NCBI GenBank assembly: GCA_029721515.1
Contig: JAQQSB010001781.1
Location: 1 to 64,000, forward strand
Source: Synanceia verrucosa
Taxonomy: Eukaryota; Chordata; Actinopteri; Perciformes; Synanceiidae
Length of the DNA: 64,000 bases
Direction of reading: 5' to 3'
Shown one piece after another: positions 34,807 through 46,164 of this stretch. The notes below the pieces were generated by a model. The model was not told where the DNA came from. It worked only from the letters and a program-made list of their open reading frames with translations, and searched no databases. Numbering within the stretch: position 1 is the stretch's first letter; each line of letters opens with the position of its first letter. The position numbers and the translations under genes were made by a program.

Positions 34807-35117
34807 CTTTGACTCTTGGTAAATTATACACAGTAGAACTGGGCTGGAGTATATATAAATATACTAGAAAACTCTGTCGATTACAGTGTGTCTGTCTCCT
34901 TCAAAGGTTCAGAAAAAGTGTTGCCACCTGAAAGGTTGACCTGCACTTACTAACCAAAGATTAAAGGCAAATTGGAAGCAGGTGATGTCATCAATTTATG
35001 AAGGATTTCCTGTTGCCACGGCAGCACTGTTCCAGATGATGTCATCACTTTGGAAAGGATTCCGTCGTTGCCACGGCAGCACTGTTGCGCCAACTGCAAA
35101 ATCTATATCTCTATCTA

Positions 35118-35119
<2 letters not shown>

Positions 35120-35158
<39 letters not shown>

Positions 35159-35182
35159 ATTACTGGATATATCCAGTAATGG
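35120..35182. repeat. (TA)n followed by a 26-bp perfect palindrome
   Basis: A TA run to about 35156, then a perfect palindrome at 35157-35182 built from ccattactggat and its complement around a central AT. It marks the border to the R4-like LINE. The second unit (48005-48025) keeps only one half (ccagtaatgg). Confidence 0.88.
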
Positions 35183-36285
35183 TCCTTAGGTAAGACCCCT
35201 AATGCTACACCAGCCTACCTCAATATGAGCGGATACAATACTGACAGAGTCATACCGGCTCGGACGTTGCCCGGGTTAACAAGGTCCGCTTCAGATGCTC
35301 GGGAACCAGGGCAATCTGATGAGAAATGGGCTACTGGAACAAAAGATGATACATGGACACATGTAAGATACATGGACGAGGGCAGAGAATACGGAATTGT
35401 CGGAATGCTACCATACAAGCAATCCCAGAGAGGGGATATATGGCACGAATGTGAGACCTATGGATGCTTCGAAACCCACAATCAAGGTTAACAAAGAAAC
35501 AGCTGTTAGCCCAGTGTTCCAACATCTGTAACCGAAAACTGCTATCACAACTAGAGATCGATACAAGAGCTGCTAACCTGAGAAGGATGATCGTGAACCA
35601 ACTGGAAACCTGGAGCCTCTGACAACTACCGAAGCATCACTGAGACCAATAAGCTGATATACAGTACAGCAACAGTACTCCTTGAGGTGCTAGGATCAGT
35701 ACCCTTGGCAGGAGGCAGTACCCTCCATGGAAGAGACGTTTGGAGGCCAAGATAAAGGCAACACAGAGAGAAGTCAGCCAGCTAACAGAGATGCAGAAAG
35801 GGAACATGGTGAATAAAGGGGTACCCAGGAAATACAACAAGCTGCCCATACCTGAAGCACTCGAAACTGCCAAACAGAGACTAACAGCTCTGGCCTCTTG
35901 GCTGAAGAGATACACCAAGGAGGTAGAGGGTAGGACAGTAAACAAGATGTTCTCCATTCACCCGGCCAAGGTGTACTCTCAGTGGCAGGGAAGTAACATC
36001 AGCCCAGACCCACCAAGAGCTGAGATGGAAAGATACTGGAAGAGCATCTGGGAAAGACAGGCATCACACAACACCAATGCCCAATGGCTAGTGGACCTGA
36101 AAACTGACCACAGCAGCCTCCCAGAACAAGAACCAGGAACCATCTCAATGTCAGATATCCAAGAAAGAGTGTCAAAGATGAAGAACTGGACAGCTCCGGG
36201 CCCCGATATGATCCATACGTACTGGCTTAAGAAGTTGACGGCACTCCACGAACGCCTGGCAACACAGATGAACCAGCTGCTAGGG
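35165..36285 (+). mobile_element. R4/Rex6-like LINE, 5' part
   Basis: Plus-strand frames include MSGYNTDRVIPARTLPG (35225 on) and a 182-codon stretch from 35740 with YSQWQGSNISPDPP, ISMSDIQERV and NWTAPGPDMIHTYWLKKL, which is the RT N-terminal region. The element is broken at 36285 by the X2 repeat, and its RT resumes at 39401. The family call (restriction-like-endonuclease LINE, R4/Rex6 type) rests on the 3' half. Confidence 0.72.
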
Positions 36286-39031
36286 GCAAGCAAACGCAGC
36301 TTGTTTCCTGTGAAGATTAAATCAGAGTTCGGGGCTTTTATTTTGAAAGGACAGTCAAAGCCACAGCTTCTTGTGAGGAAACAGTTACTCCTACGGAGTT
36401 TGGTGCTTTTATTTAGAAAAAACAGACTTTTACTTTGAAAGAAACAACCTGAGCCTGAGCTTCCTGTCTATGTTTGTGTGCCAATGATGTCACCCACTCT
36501 CTGTATCATCAGCATTGGCCAATCAGAAGCACCTAATCTATATATCTGTGTCTATGTGGATCCTCCCACCTAACACACACACACACCAACATCCAGTCAC
36601 ACTCTGCCACTGATTATAAGCTGACCTGTTGAATCACCTCTCGTATAAAAAAAACGATAAGGAGTAGAGCTTAGATTTTTGCATGTGAATGATGCTGTGA
36701 TGATGGAGGTTCATGCATATCACCTAATTCTGCTGGCCACCCCTGCATGGCTTCGGTACCACATGGGGCATAGGCCACCCCTAGGCACGCCCCTGGTCTG
36801 TCTCCCTCACTGGCTCTCAATGACTGCCAATGATTTCAAGCTGAGTCGGACCATGTTGAATTCCTCTGAATAAGTCAAGAACCGTAAGGAGTACGGCTTT
36901 GGGATTTGGATGACAGGCGGCAGGAGCTCGCGAGGATCGCAGCAGTGCAAATTTTGCGTCTCTAGCCAACTCAGAAGACCGACAACGGCAGGTTAAACAC
37001 AAGAGTTTTTTCTGCTTTTTCAGGATTTAACAACATTGGACCCTATGGAGAGAATCTTGGGAAGTGGGGTACAAATTAAGGCCGTGGAGCAAAAAGTACA
37101 AATCTCACACTCATAAGACACACATTGCTACGACCGGGACGAAATTTCCAACGTTTTGCTGTGAAAATTCTGTCGGTGGAGTGAACGTAGCCCTCACAAT
37201 CGCGATTTTAAAAAAAAATTGAGACGATTCTGAAAGTGCTCTCCACTCTAGGTGTGTAGTTGTGTCACTCTAGTGCACATAATAGACACCCATGTTAACC
37301 TCTGATTTTTGACATTTTCCATGCTCCGAATAAATCGATCTGATGGACAAACGGTACATTTTATGACATGATGATGAATTATGAAGATGTAGCCAGGTAA
37401 ATTTGCTGCGTTTTGCAAGTTGAATGGAGTTTCTAGGTGAAAGTATGAGGGAGCAGTGACTGTTTGTTCGCTGAAGGTAAAAGTTTGAAGTCTGACCCTT
37501 TCCCCATTCATTCCAACTCTCGTCCTGAATCCTAATATACGCGTTGCTGGCTAAAACACACTATTTTATGATTTTGGGATGTTTTTTTTATTTTTAATCA
37601 TTTTTCATCATTTATATATGTTTTTGGAATGAATGCTAAGAATCTTGGGAGACTCCCCCAAAAGGAATCGTAATATGTGCCGCCGTGTTCGCAAGGCTGG
37701 CTTCACCAATAAACACTACAGTTTCAATAGGTCCCTTGTGGACCTGTTTCACGGTGCACTCGGGCCCTAATGAATCTACAAAACTTACCCAAAACTCATT
37801 ATATGGTGTTGAATCATGATGTTTCTACTCAAATCTAACAAGAATAAGCAATATTTTGTGGAAAAAATGATTCTGAAAGATGAATGAAGGCAAATCAGCT
37901 TTCCTATGCTTAAATCATCCTGAAAATGCCCCAAACACCTTTTCTCGCCCTGAAAAGCTCAAAAAGCTATTTTTGAAAACACTATTTTTGTTTAAAAAAA
38001 GTAAAATAAAAATAAAACAAATCATTGGGGGGGCTTAAGAATATTTTAGCGAGGCCCCCTGAAATAAGCCTAATGACACCACTGCACAACATTATTCATT
38101 GCATATACTCCTTCTGAAAAACTGACCTTTTCTTCGTTCCCATGCGTCCCATTTCACTGAGCGTTTAACTCTTATCATATTCTACAATTAAAAAGGTGTA
38201 CCTTATTGTTAGAGTCAATACATTAAAAATTGACTGGTTTTAGAGAAGCAAGTGAGTAAAGAAATTCGGCTTTGCAGGGTTCCCACGCACCCTGGAATAC
38301 CAGGAAAATCCAAATATTTGTGAAGATTTAACATCACTTCCTCATCATTTGTTGGTCACTACCGTACACGATAGTAGCTCCCTTATGATGCTTGCTACCA
38401 CATGCAATGCTAACTACCCTACATAATGCTAGCGACAGTATGTAATGCCATCCACCGTGTTCTACTTTCGGTCTGTATTTGTGTGTACAGGCACACTGGA
38501 TGTGATGAAATGTATTCAGTAACTTACTTGTTAACAGTTTTATAGACATGTGAATGTCTGAAAAGCCATGGTTTATGATGTACATTGTTTATAAAAGGGA
38601 TTTTGGTTTTGTTAAATTGTAAAGTAACATTTTTCTGATGGTTAAAAGTTTAATATGCCTTTTTGTAGCTAATTTTAATCTGCAGAACATTTCAACTGAG
38701 TCACTTTGAGTCATTCAGTAGTTTGTGTACACTAAGGAATATGCACCTCATCAACAACTAGATTTATTTATTTATTCATTATTTTTATTGACACATTTAG
38801 AAATTTACATTTGACTCCGACAAAAACATATACATTTCTTTTTATTTTGAGTATTTAGTTAATTGAGGAAATCTGTTGGGAGGAAACCAGATCACCTGAT
38901 TTACACCAAGAGTGAATTTCTAAATATTTTAGACAAATTTCGACTATTTTTTTTTTTTTTTTTTAGTCTATTGCTGTTGGGAGAAACCGGAGTTCCCGGG
39001 GAAAACCCAAAAATATATTTCTGGAAGAAAA

Positions 39032-39246
39032 CCAGATCACCTGACTAACACCCAGAAACCAGATCACCTGATTAACACACAAAAAACAGATCACCTGATT
39101 AACACAGAAAACAGATCACCTGATTAACACCCAGAAACCAGATCACCTGATTAACACACAGAAAACAGATCACCTGATTAACACCCAGAAATCAGATCAT
39201 CTGATTCACATCCAGAAAACAGATCATCTGATTCATGCCCAGAAAC
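39032..39246. repeat. 27-bp minisatellite, 8 units (X2)
   Basis: Same unit as at 33064-33198, with eight copies and small variants (one unit shortened to 25 bp). Confidence 0.9.
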
Positions 39247-39400
39247 CAATGTTGTCAAAAACCCGATGCCACCGTGAGTTTGACTCGGGATCTGGGTTTC
39301 TTCTCGCAGTGCTGCCTCATCAGCCTTCAGTGCCGGGTAGGTGTCCTCAAAGAATTTTGATTTGAGCTCTCGCTCGATCTGATGGAGTTTGTCCCTCAGA
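39247..39400 (-). pseudogene. Coiled-coil gene, copy 2, C-terminal stub
   Basis: Only the last part survives: RDKLHQIEREL, FFEDTYPALKADEAALREE and SQTHGGIGFLTTLVS are readable on the minus strand before the minisatellite. The upstream part is replaced by LINE sequence at 39401. Non-functional. Confidence 0.85.
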
Positions 39401-41610
39401 AGGGATGGGACCTTCCCAGGGTGGCTAACTGAAGGCAGGACAGTCCTCATCATGAAGGACCCCCAGAAGGGACCTATCCATCCAACTACGGGCCAATAAC
39501 TTGTCTCTGTACAACATGAAAGCTCCTGTCAGGCATCATGGCGGCTAAGATGAGTAGGCATATGGCTCGATACATGAGTGGGGCACAGAAGGGAATTGGC
39601 AGTAGCACCAAAGGAGCCAAAAACCAGCTGCTGGTCGACAGAGCAATTCACACTGTAAGAATCGACAGACCAACCTGTGCACTGCCTGGACTGACTACAA
39701 GAAAGCCTACGATTCAATGCCACACATACGGATACTGGAATGTCTGGAACTGTACAAGGTCAACAGAACACTAAAAGCCTTCATCAAGAACTCCATGGGA
39801 ATGTGGAAGACGACCCCAGAGGCCAACTCAAAGGCAATCGCCCAAGTCACCATCAAGTGTGGCATATACCAAGGGGATGCACTATCACCACTGCTGTTCT
39901 GCATAGGTCTGAACCCCCTCAGTCAGATCATCACAAAGAGCGGCTTCGGAAACCGATTCCGAAGTGGGGCAACAATCAGCCACCTTCTCTACATGGATGA
40001 CATCAAGCTGTATACCAGGAATGAGCGAGAAATTGACTCACTGATCCATACCACCAGGATCTACAGCGACAACATAGGGATGTCATTCGGATTGGACAAC
40101 TATGGCTGGATGGTGTCGAGGAGAGGGAAGATGATCAGAACTGAAGGGGTGGACCTACCAGAGGGCAGGATAGGAGACATCCAAGACAGCTACAAATACC
40201 TTGGTATTCCTCAGGCTAATGGAAACCATGAGGAGGCCGCAAGGAAGTCAGCCACAGCTAAATATCTCCAAAGAGTAAGGCAAGTCCTGAGGAGTCAGCT
40301 GAATGGTAAGAACAAAGTCTGAGCCATCAACTACCAGTCATCAGATACCCCGCTGGGATCATAAGCTGGCCAAAGGAGGAGATCGAAGCCACAAATACCA
40401 AGACAAGGAAGCTTCTCACCATGCACGGAAGGTTTCACCCCAAGTCCAGCACTCTGAGGCTGTACACTAAGCGGGAAGAGGGAGGCCGAGGACTCGTGAG
40501 CATCAGAGCCACTGTCCAGGATGAAACATCGAAAATCCAAGAATACATCAGGAAAATGGCCCCTGAAGATGAAATGCTCAGTGAAAGCCTCAGGCAGCAG
40601 AAACCTGAAGAGTGTAAGGAGGGTGAGAAGCAGACAACATGGAGGAACAAGCCCCTACATGGCATGTACCACCATCAGATAGAGGAAGTGGCTGATATCA
40701 AGAAGACCTACTAATGGCTGGAAAATGCTGGGCTGACAGATAGCACAGAGGCACTGATCATGGCAGCACAAGAACAGGCCCTAAGCACGAGGGCTATAGA
40801 GGCCAGGATCTACAACAGTAGACCAGACCCAAGGTACAGGCTGTGTAAGGAGGCCCTTGAGACAGTCCAGCACATAGTAGCGGGATGTAAGATGCTAGCT
40901 GGATCAGCGTATATGGAGAGGTACAACCAAGTGGCTGGGATAGTGTACAGGAACATCTGTACCCAGTGTGGACTAAAAGTACACAAATCCCAATGGGACA
41001 TACCACCAAAGGTGGTTGAGAACAACAGGGCTAAGGTTCTGTGGGACTTCAGCATCCAGACTGACAAACAGCTCCTGGCTAACCAACCGGACATAGTGGT
41101 GGTGGACAAAGAGCAGCAGAGGGCAGTGGTGATAGATGTGGTGGTACCAGCTGATGCCAACATCAACAAGAAGGAGCACGAAAAGGTTGAGAAGTACCAG
41201 GGGTTGAAAGAACAGCTGGAACAGATGTGGAAGGTGAAGACAGACGTGGTCCCTGTGGTGGTAGGAGCACTCGGGGCGGTGACCGCTAAACTGGGAGAGT
41301 GGCTCCAGCAGATTCAACGAACATCTGAAGCATCAGTCCAGAAGAGCGCAGTCGTAGGAACAACGAAGATACTGCGCAGAACCCTCACGGCAAAATTACA
41401 CAAGGTTGCCCTCTGGATGTGTGGCGACACAAGGAACGATGAGGCCTCATTTGGACAGCCCACTCTGACAGCACATCTAGTGGGCTAAAGTGCTGACGCA
41501 CAAATGCATTCACATAAACTGTTGGGCTTCACACATGGTGACACTGTTAACAACATAATAATAATAATGATAATAAAAGAAATAATAAAAAAATACATAA
41601 ATAAAACCTG
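39401..41610 (+). pseudogene. R4/Rex6-like LINE, RT core and restriction-like endonuclease
   Basis: Continues the LINE from 36285. The RT reads AKMSRHMARYMSGAQKGIG, KCGIYQGDALSPLLFCIGL and LLYMDDIKLYTRN (catalytic YMDD) at 39538-40322. Downstream at 40421-40714 and 40760-41488 are PKSSTLRLYTKREEGGRGL, a C...H-type zinc region (TVQHIVAGC) and PDIVVVDKEQQRAVVIDVVV, a PD-(D/E)xK restriction-like endonuclease signature. Several frameshifts and stops (for example near 39480, 40320 and 40712) make it inactive. The last frame ends at 41488, followed by an ATA/ATAA-rich tail to about 41610, as in R4-type elements. The clade assignment is from memory of motifs. Confidence 0.75.
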
Positions 41611-42311
41611 GAAACATTTACAGATAGGGACAGATACTATGGAATATTATTGCTGATGTATAAATAAGTGAGCCACATTTTACTGTAAAAAATTACAAAA
41701 AAAATTGTCATTGAAATTTATTTAGAGCAGTAGAAGTTGCATAAAATGTAAACACTCAAGCAAAGTACAAGGACTTTAAATGAGTGCTTTAGAGCAGTAC
41801 TAGTAGTTATCTGACATGAGAAATTCCTGCACTTTAGTTTTTTTATCTGACCTCTTCCGACTGGACTCAAGTGGGCGGGGCTAAAATGACCAACCAGTGT
41901 CGTTAAATAACCACCTTTATGTTCATTTATCTTTCGGGATAGTTCATCGGGGACACCCAACTTGTCGGACCTCGTTCTTTGCCGCTCCACCCAAATGGTA
42001 CTCACTTTACTTTAGCACCAGCTAACTCACGGCACATCCTGGCTGCTCTTTTTAATGTTTCTGAGTGACTGAAACAACATTAGAAACCTTAATAAAGGTT
42101 TAGACTCACCTATGTTCACATCACCAACCGTGGCTTGTTTATACAGACCGTAGACCAGAATGAGTGCAAAGAGTGATGAGTAGTTATAGTAACTAAAATA
42201 CACAGTTTTTGTACAGAGATTCTGCAGGGCAACAAATTTAGGATAAAGTGATCCTCTAACCAGAAACAATGACTGATGGGTAGTTATAGTAACTAAAATA
42301 CACAATTTTTT
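41611..42311. other. Intergenic DNA with a 30-bp direct repeat
   Basis: No gene was recognised. The 30-bp stretch tagttatagtaactaaaata+cacagttttt occurs at 42181-42210 and again at 42281-42310 with one change, the second copy directly at the left edge of the Rex3-like fragment. The minus-strand frame at 41718-42005 has no recognisable domain. Confidence 0.45.
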
Positions 42312-43080
42312 CAATGGAACAGTTCAAAGCTGAGTGTGAAGCAGTTGGGATGAAAATCAGGACCTCCAAATCTGAGGCCATGGTCCTCAGTCAGAAAAGG
42401 GTGGAGTGCTCGCTCCAGGTTGGGGAGGAGATCCTGCACCAAGTGGAGGAGTTCAAGTATCTCGGGGTCTTGTTCACGAGAGATGAGAAGAATGGAGCGG
42501 GAGATCGACAGGCGGATCGGTGCAGCTTCTGCAGTGATGCGGGCGCTGTACCGATCCGTCGTAGTGAAGAGAGCTGAGCCAAAAGGTGAAGCTCTCAATT
42601 TACCAGTCGATCTACGTTCCTACTCTCACCTATATTTACGAGCTGTGGGTTGTGACCGAAAGAACAAGATTACAGACACAAGCGGCCGAAGTGAGTGTCC
42701 TCCGCAGTGTGTCCGAGCTCTCCCTTAGAGATAGAGCGAGAAGCTCGGCCAATCCGGAGGGGCTCAGAGTAGAGCCGCTGCTCCTCTGCATCGAGAGGAA
42801 ACAGATGAGGTGTCTCGGGCATCTGGTAAGGATGCCTCCTGGACGCCTCCCTGGGGAGGTGTACCAGGCACTTCCCAAAGGTAGGAGACCCCGACGACGA
42901 CCCAGGACACGCTGCAGACCCTAAGTCTCCCGGCTGGCCTGGGAACGCCTCCGGATTCCTCCGGAAGGGCTGAACGTAGTGGTTGGGGAGAGGGAAGTCT
43001 GGGCTTCCCTGCTTAAGCTGCTGCCCCTGCTACCCTACCCCGGATAAGCAGAAGAGAAAGAATGGATGAATGGATGAATG
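42312..43080 (+). pseudogene. Rex3/RTE-like LINE, 3' fragment
   Basis: The C-terminal part of an RTE-type reverse transcriptase ORF: FKAECEAVGMKIRTSKSEAM, VEEFKYLGVLFTRDEKN, then in other frames REIDRRIGAASAVMRALYRS and MRCLGHLVRMPPGRLPGEV. Frames change at least three times. It ends with ccccggataagcagaagaga followed by aatggatgaatgg units, the GATG-type tail of Rex3-like elements. 5' truncated and dead. Confidence 0.75.
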
Positions 43081-44167
43081 AATGACCTTGAATGAATATT
43101 TAAACTTATATTCTGGCCATTTTATACTGAATTTGTCGACACTATTTTTGTTTAAAAAAAAAGTAAAATAAAAATAAAATAAATTATTGGAGGGCTTAAG
43201 AATATTTTAGCGAGGCCCCCTGAAATAAGCCTAATGACACCACTGCACAACATTATTCATTGCATATACTCCTTCTAAAAAATTGACCTTTCCTTCGTTC
43301 CCATGCGTCCCATTTCGCTGGGCGTTTAACTATTATCATGTCCTACAATTAAAAAGGTGTACTGTATTGTTCGAGTCAATACATCAAAATTTGACTAGTT
43401 TTAGAGAAGCGAGTAAGTCGCATCCTGGAAAACCAGGAAAATCCAAATATTTGTGAAAATTTAACATCACTTCTTCAACAATTGTTGGTCACTCCCGTAC
43501 GCGATAGCAGCTCCCTTATGACGCTTGCTACCACATGCAGTGCAAACTACCCTACATAATGCTAGTGACAGTATGTAATGCCAACCACCGTGTTGTACTT
43601 TAGGTCTGTATTTGTGTGGACAGGCACACTGGATGTGATGAAATGTATTTAGTAACTTACTTGTTAACAGTTTTATAGACACGTGAACATCTGAAAAGCC
43701 ATGGTTTATGATGTACATTGTTCATGAAAGGGATTTTGGTTTTGTCGAATTGTAAAGTAACATTTTTCTGATGGTTAAAAGTTTAATATGCCTTTTCGTA
43801 GCTAAGTTTAATCTGCTTTCAACTGAGTCACTTTGAGTCATTCAGTAGTTTGTGTATACTAAGGAATATGCACCTCATCAATAACTAGATTTATTTATTT
43901 ATTCATTATTTTTATTGACACATTTAGAAATTTACATTTGACTCCGACAAAAACATATACATTTCTTTTTATTTTGAGTATTTAATTAATTGAGGAAATC
44001 TGTTGGGAGGAAACCAGATCACCTGATTTACACCAAGAGTGAATTTCTAAATGTTTTAGACAAATTTCGACTATTTTTTTTTTTTCTTTTTTTTTTTTTT
44101 AGTCTATTGCTGTTGGGAGAAACCGGAGTTCCCGGGGAAAACCCAAAAATATATTTCTGGAAGAAAA

Positions 44168-44382
44168 CCAGATCACCTGACTAACACCCAGAAACCAGAT
44201 CACCTGATTAACACACAGAAAACAGATCACCTGATTAACACACAGAAAACAGATCACCTGATTAACACACAGAAAACAGATCACCTGATTAACACAGAAA
44301 CCAGACCACCTGACTAACACACAGAAAACAGATCATCTGATTCACATCCAGAAAACAGATCATCTGATTCATGCCCAGAAAC
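44168..44382. repeat. 27-bp minisatellite, 8 units (X3)
   Basis: Eight units. The two units nearest the gene body plus part of a third are translated as ESDDLFS repeats; the rest lies beyond the stop at 44314. Confidence 0.9.
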
Positions 44383-45990
44383 CAATGTTGTCAAAAACCC
44401 GATGCCACCGTGAGTTTGACTCGGGATCTGGTTTCCTTCTCGCAGTGTTGCCTCATCAGCCTTCAGTGCCGGGTAGGTGTCCTCAAAGAATTTTGGAAAT
44501 GTGAGCTCTCGCTCGATCTGATGGAGTTTGTCCCTCAGATTGTCAATTTCCTTCCTCAGAGCATCCGTGTCGTCCAAAGTTTGCTGGTCGATGACGGAGA
44601 AGTTCTTGCCCTGGAGTTCCTGCTTCGGGGCCTCATTTTCACGGCCAAGGTCATGAGCTGTGGTTTTATTTTTGCTGGTCTTTTCCCTCAGAGTGGATTC
44701 ATCCTTGAGGTTTTCACACAGCTCCCTGATCTCTTGTTGTAGAGCCTCATTCTCCAGGGTGAGTTGCTCTTCCTCGGCCCTGGCGTCATTGCACATGTCC
44801 TCCAGAACGTTGACATGGCGCCGCTTCATCTGGAGCCGAAGCCTCTGTTCTTCCAGGGCGTCATTATGGTGGTTCAGGTCATCGTTGAATGCCTTTGCTT
44901 TCTCCAGATATGTGGACAGCTCCAGTATCTGTCGCTCCAGAGCTCTGTTCTGCTCTTGGAATTCCTCCCTTTCAGCCCTGGCGGTTTTATTCAGCTCCTC
45001 CAGAGTTTGGATGTGCTGCCGCCTTTCGTTGAGCTGCAGCATGATGGTTTTGTTTTCAGAGATTATGGCTTCGTGCAAAGCTCTCTCCCTGTGAAGGTCT
45101 TCCCTCAATGCCTGGATCTCACGATGCAAAGCCTCATTCTCCTCACGAAACGCGACTTTCTGAGCCTTCACTGCGTTATAGGCTTCCTGTGCAGCGTTGA
45201 CCTGCTGCTGTCTCTCCTTCAGCTGCTGCATCTCATCTTGCAGGGCAGCATTTGTGCCGATCATGACGTCCTTTTCCGCCATCATTTCCTGGAGGGCAGT
45301 TTGAATCTTTTCAATGTCAGAATTCAGAGTTTTGCAAATCTCCATCAACTCCTCTTTCTGAGCGTTTAAAGAATTGTAATTCTTCTTAAACTCTTTGCCC
45401 TCCTCCAGCCTCTTCAGGAGCTGCAGCCTATCATTCATTAGGCTTTCATTTTGACGTTTCATTTCCTCAACGTCCTGTTTGGTTCTCGTGCACTCAGCCC
45501 TCACGTTGTTCTGATGAGACACCTCCTGCTGCAAATGATCCACCTTTCTCTTCAGCTTCTCCTGCCTTAGTATCTCATTGTCATATGCGTTCCGCACGTT
45601 TATAGCTGCCTGAGCATCCCGCCTCAGATCCACAAATTGTCTTTGCAGAGCTTCAGACTCATTCTCCAGCTTCTTGTTCTCTGCTTTTGCCTCTTGGTAG
45701 AGAGCATCAACAGTCATGTGGTTCTTGACCACATCAAGAAGCTCCCTCACTGACCTCTGCAGGGATTTGTGTTTCTTCCGGGCAGCCTTTTCCTCTGCCT
45801 TCATCCTATCACATTTGACATCCAAATGCTCCCACTCTTCAAGCTTCTTCTTGATTGCGTGGATCTGCAGAGTCTGAGCTTTGAGCTGCTGGTTTAGGGT
45901 CTCCAGTCTCTCCTTCACAACGTTATAATCATTATGATTGAGTCCATCAGATGACCCCTCTGCATGATGCCTACTGTTGTTTCCACTCAT
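44314..45990 (-). CDS. Coiled-coil protein, 558 aa, intact single-exon gene of the X repeat
   Basis: One uninterrupted frame from ATG at 45990 (context caaagATGag, A at -3) to a stop at 44314. After a short polar N-terminus (MSGNNSRHHAEGSSDGLNH) almost the whole protein is charged, helix-forming heptad sequence (ERLETLNQQLKAQTLQIHA, LKRKVDHLQQEVSHQNNVRA, LRDKLHQIEREL and similar). There is no signal peptide, membrane span or catalytic motif. The C-terminal 20 or so residues are ESDDLFS(G/V)C repeats encoded by the 27-bp minisatellite. A TATA-like element lies 45-60 bp upstream. No family was recognised; it resembles golgin- or filament-like coiled coils only in composition. It is carried on a repeat with two defective relatives in this window. 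The open state could mean function or merely youth. Confidence 0.72.
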   Translation of the reverse strand: MSGNNSRHHAEGSSDGLNHNDYNVVKERLETLNQQLKAQTLQIHAIKKKLEEWEHLDVKCDRMKAEEKAARKKHKSLQRSVRELLDVVKNHMTVDALYQEAKAENKKLENESEALQRQFVDLRRDAQAAINVRNAYDNEILRQEKLKRKVDHLQQEVSHQNNVRAECTRTKQDVEEMKRQNESLMNDRLQLLKRLEEGKEFKKNYNSLNAQKEELMEICKTLNSDIEKIQTALQEMMAEKDVMIGTNAALQDEMQQLKERQQQVNAAQEAYNAVKAQKVAFREENEALHREIQALREDLHRERALHEAIISENKTIMLQLNERRQHIQTLEELNKTARAEREEFQEQNRALERQILELSTYLEKAKAFNDDLNHHNDALEEQRLRLQMKRRHVNVLEDMCNDARAEEEQLTLENEALQQEIRELCENLKDESTLREKTSKNKTTAHDLGRENEAPKQELQGKNFSVIDQQTLDDTDALRKEIDNLRDKLHQIERELTFPKFFEDTYPALKADEATLREGNQIPSQTHGGIGFLTTLVSGHESDDLFSGCESDDLFSVC

Positions 45991-46032
45991 CTTTGACTCT
46001 TGGTAAATTATACACAGTAGTACTGGGCTGGA

Positions 46033-46050
46033 GTATATATAAATATACTA
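46033..46050 (-). promoter_or_regulatory. TATA-like element upstream of the coiled-coil gene
   Basis: On the minus strand TAGTATATTTATATATACTC lies about 45-60 bp before the ATG at 45990. X1 has the same at 34849-34866. The promoter role is inferred from position. Confidence 0.45.
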
Positions 46051-46164
46051 GAAAACTCTGTCGATTACAGTGTGTCTGTCTCCTTCATAGGTTTAGAAAA
46101 AGTGTTGCCACCTGAAAGGTTGACCTGCACTTACTAACCAAAGATTAAAGGCAAATTGGAAGCA

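Larger units (their letters stand above)
29738..35105. repeat. X repeat, copy X1 (longest)
   Basis: Aligns with X2 (36286-39400) over 29738 to about 33352 and with X3 (43092-46290) from about 31892 to 35105. Relative to X2 it contains an extra stretch at about 31432-31939. It has a private tandem duplication of about 105 bp at 32800-33010, each copy holding a poly-T tract and gggaggaaaccagatcacc. It carries the coiled-coil pseudogene. Similarity is high (mostly a few percent divergence by eye). Confidence 0.88.
36286..39400. repeat. X repeat, copy X2, inserted in the LINE
   Basis: Begins at gcaagcaaacgcagc (as at 29738) and ends at gtccctcag inside the coiled-coil gene sequence. Relative to X1 it lacks about 500 bp (junction near 37970-37980). 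Both ends are internal points of the X repeat, and both adjoin R4-like LINE sequence. No target-site duplication was apparent. Confidence 0.85.

Noticed and set aside
44371..45369. Long plus-strand open frames (123, 144 and 201 codons) opposite the coiled-coil gene, also at 33188-34186
   Set aside because: They are antisense shadows: glutamate/lysine-rich coding sequence read backwards gives Leu/Ser/Phe-rich open frames. The X1 and X3 versions change with the sense protein, and no start context or domain supports them.
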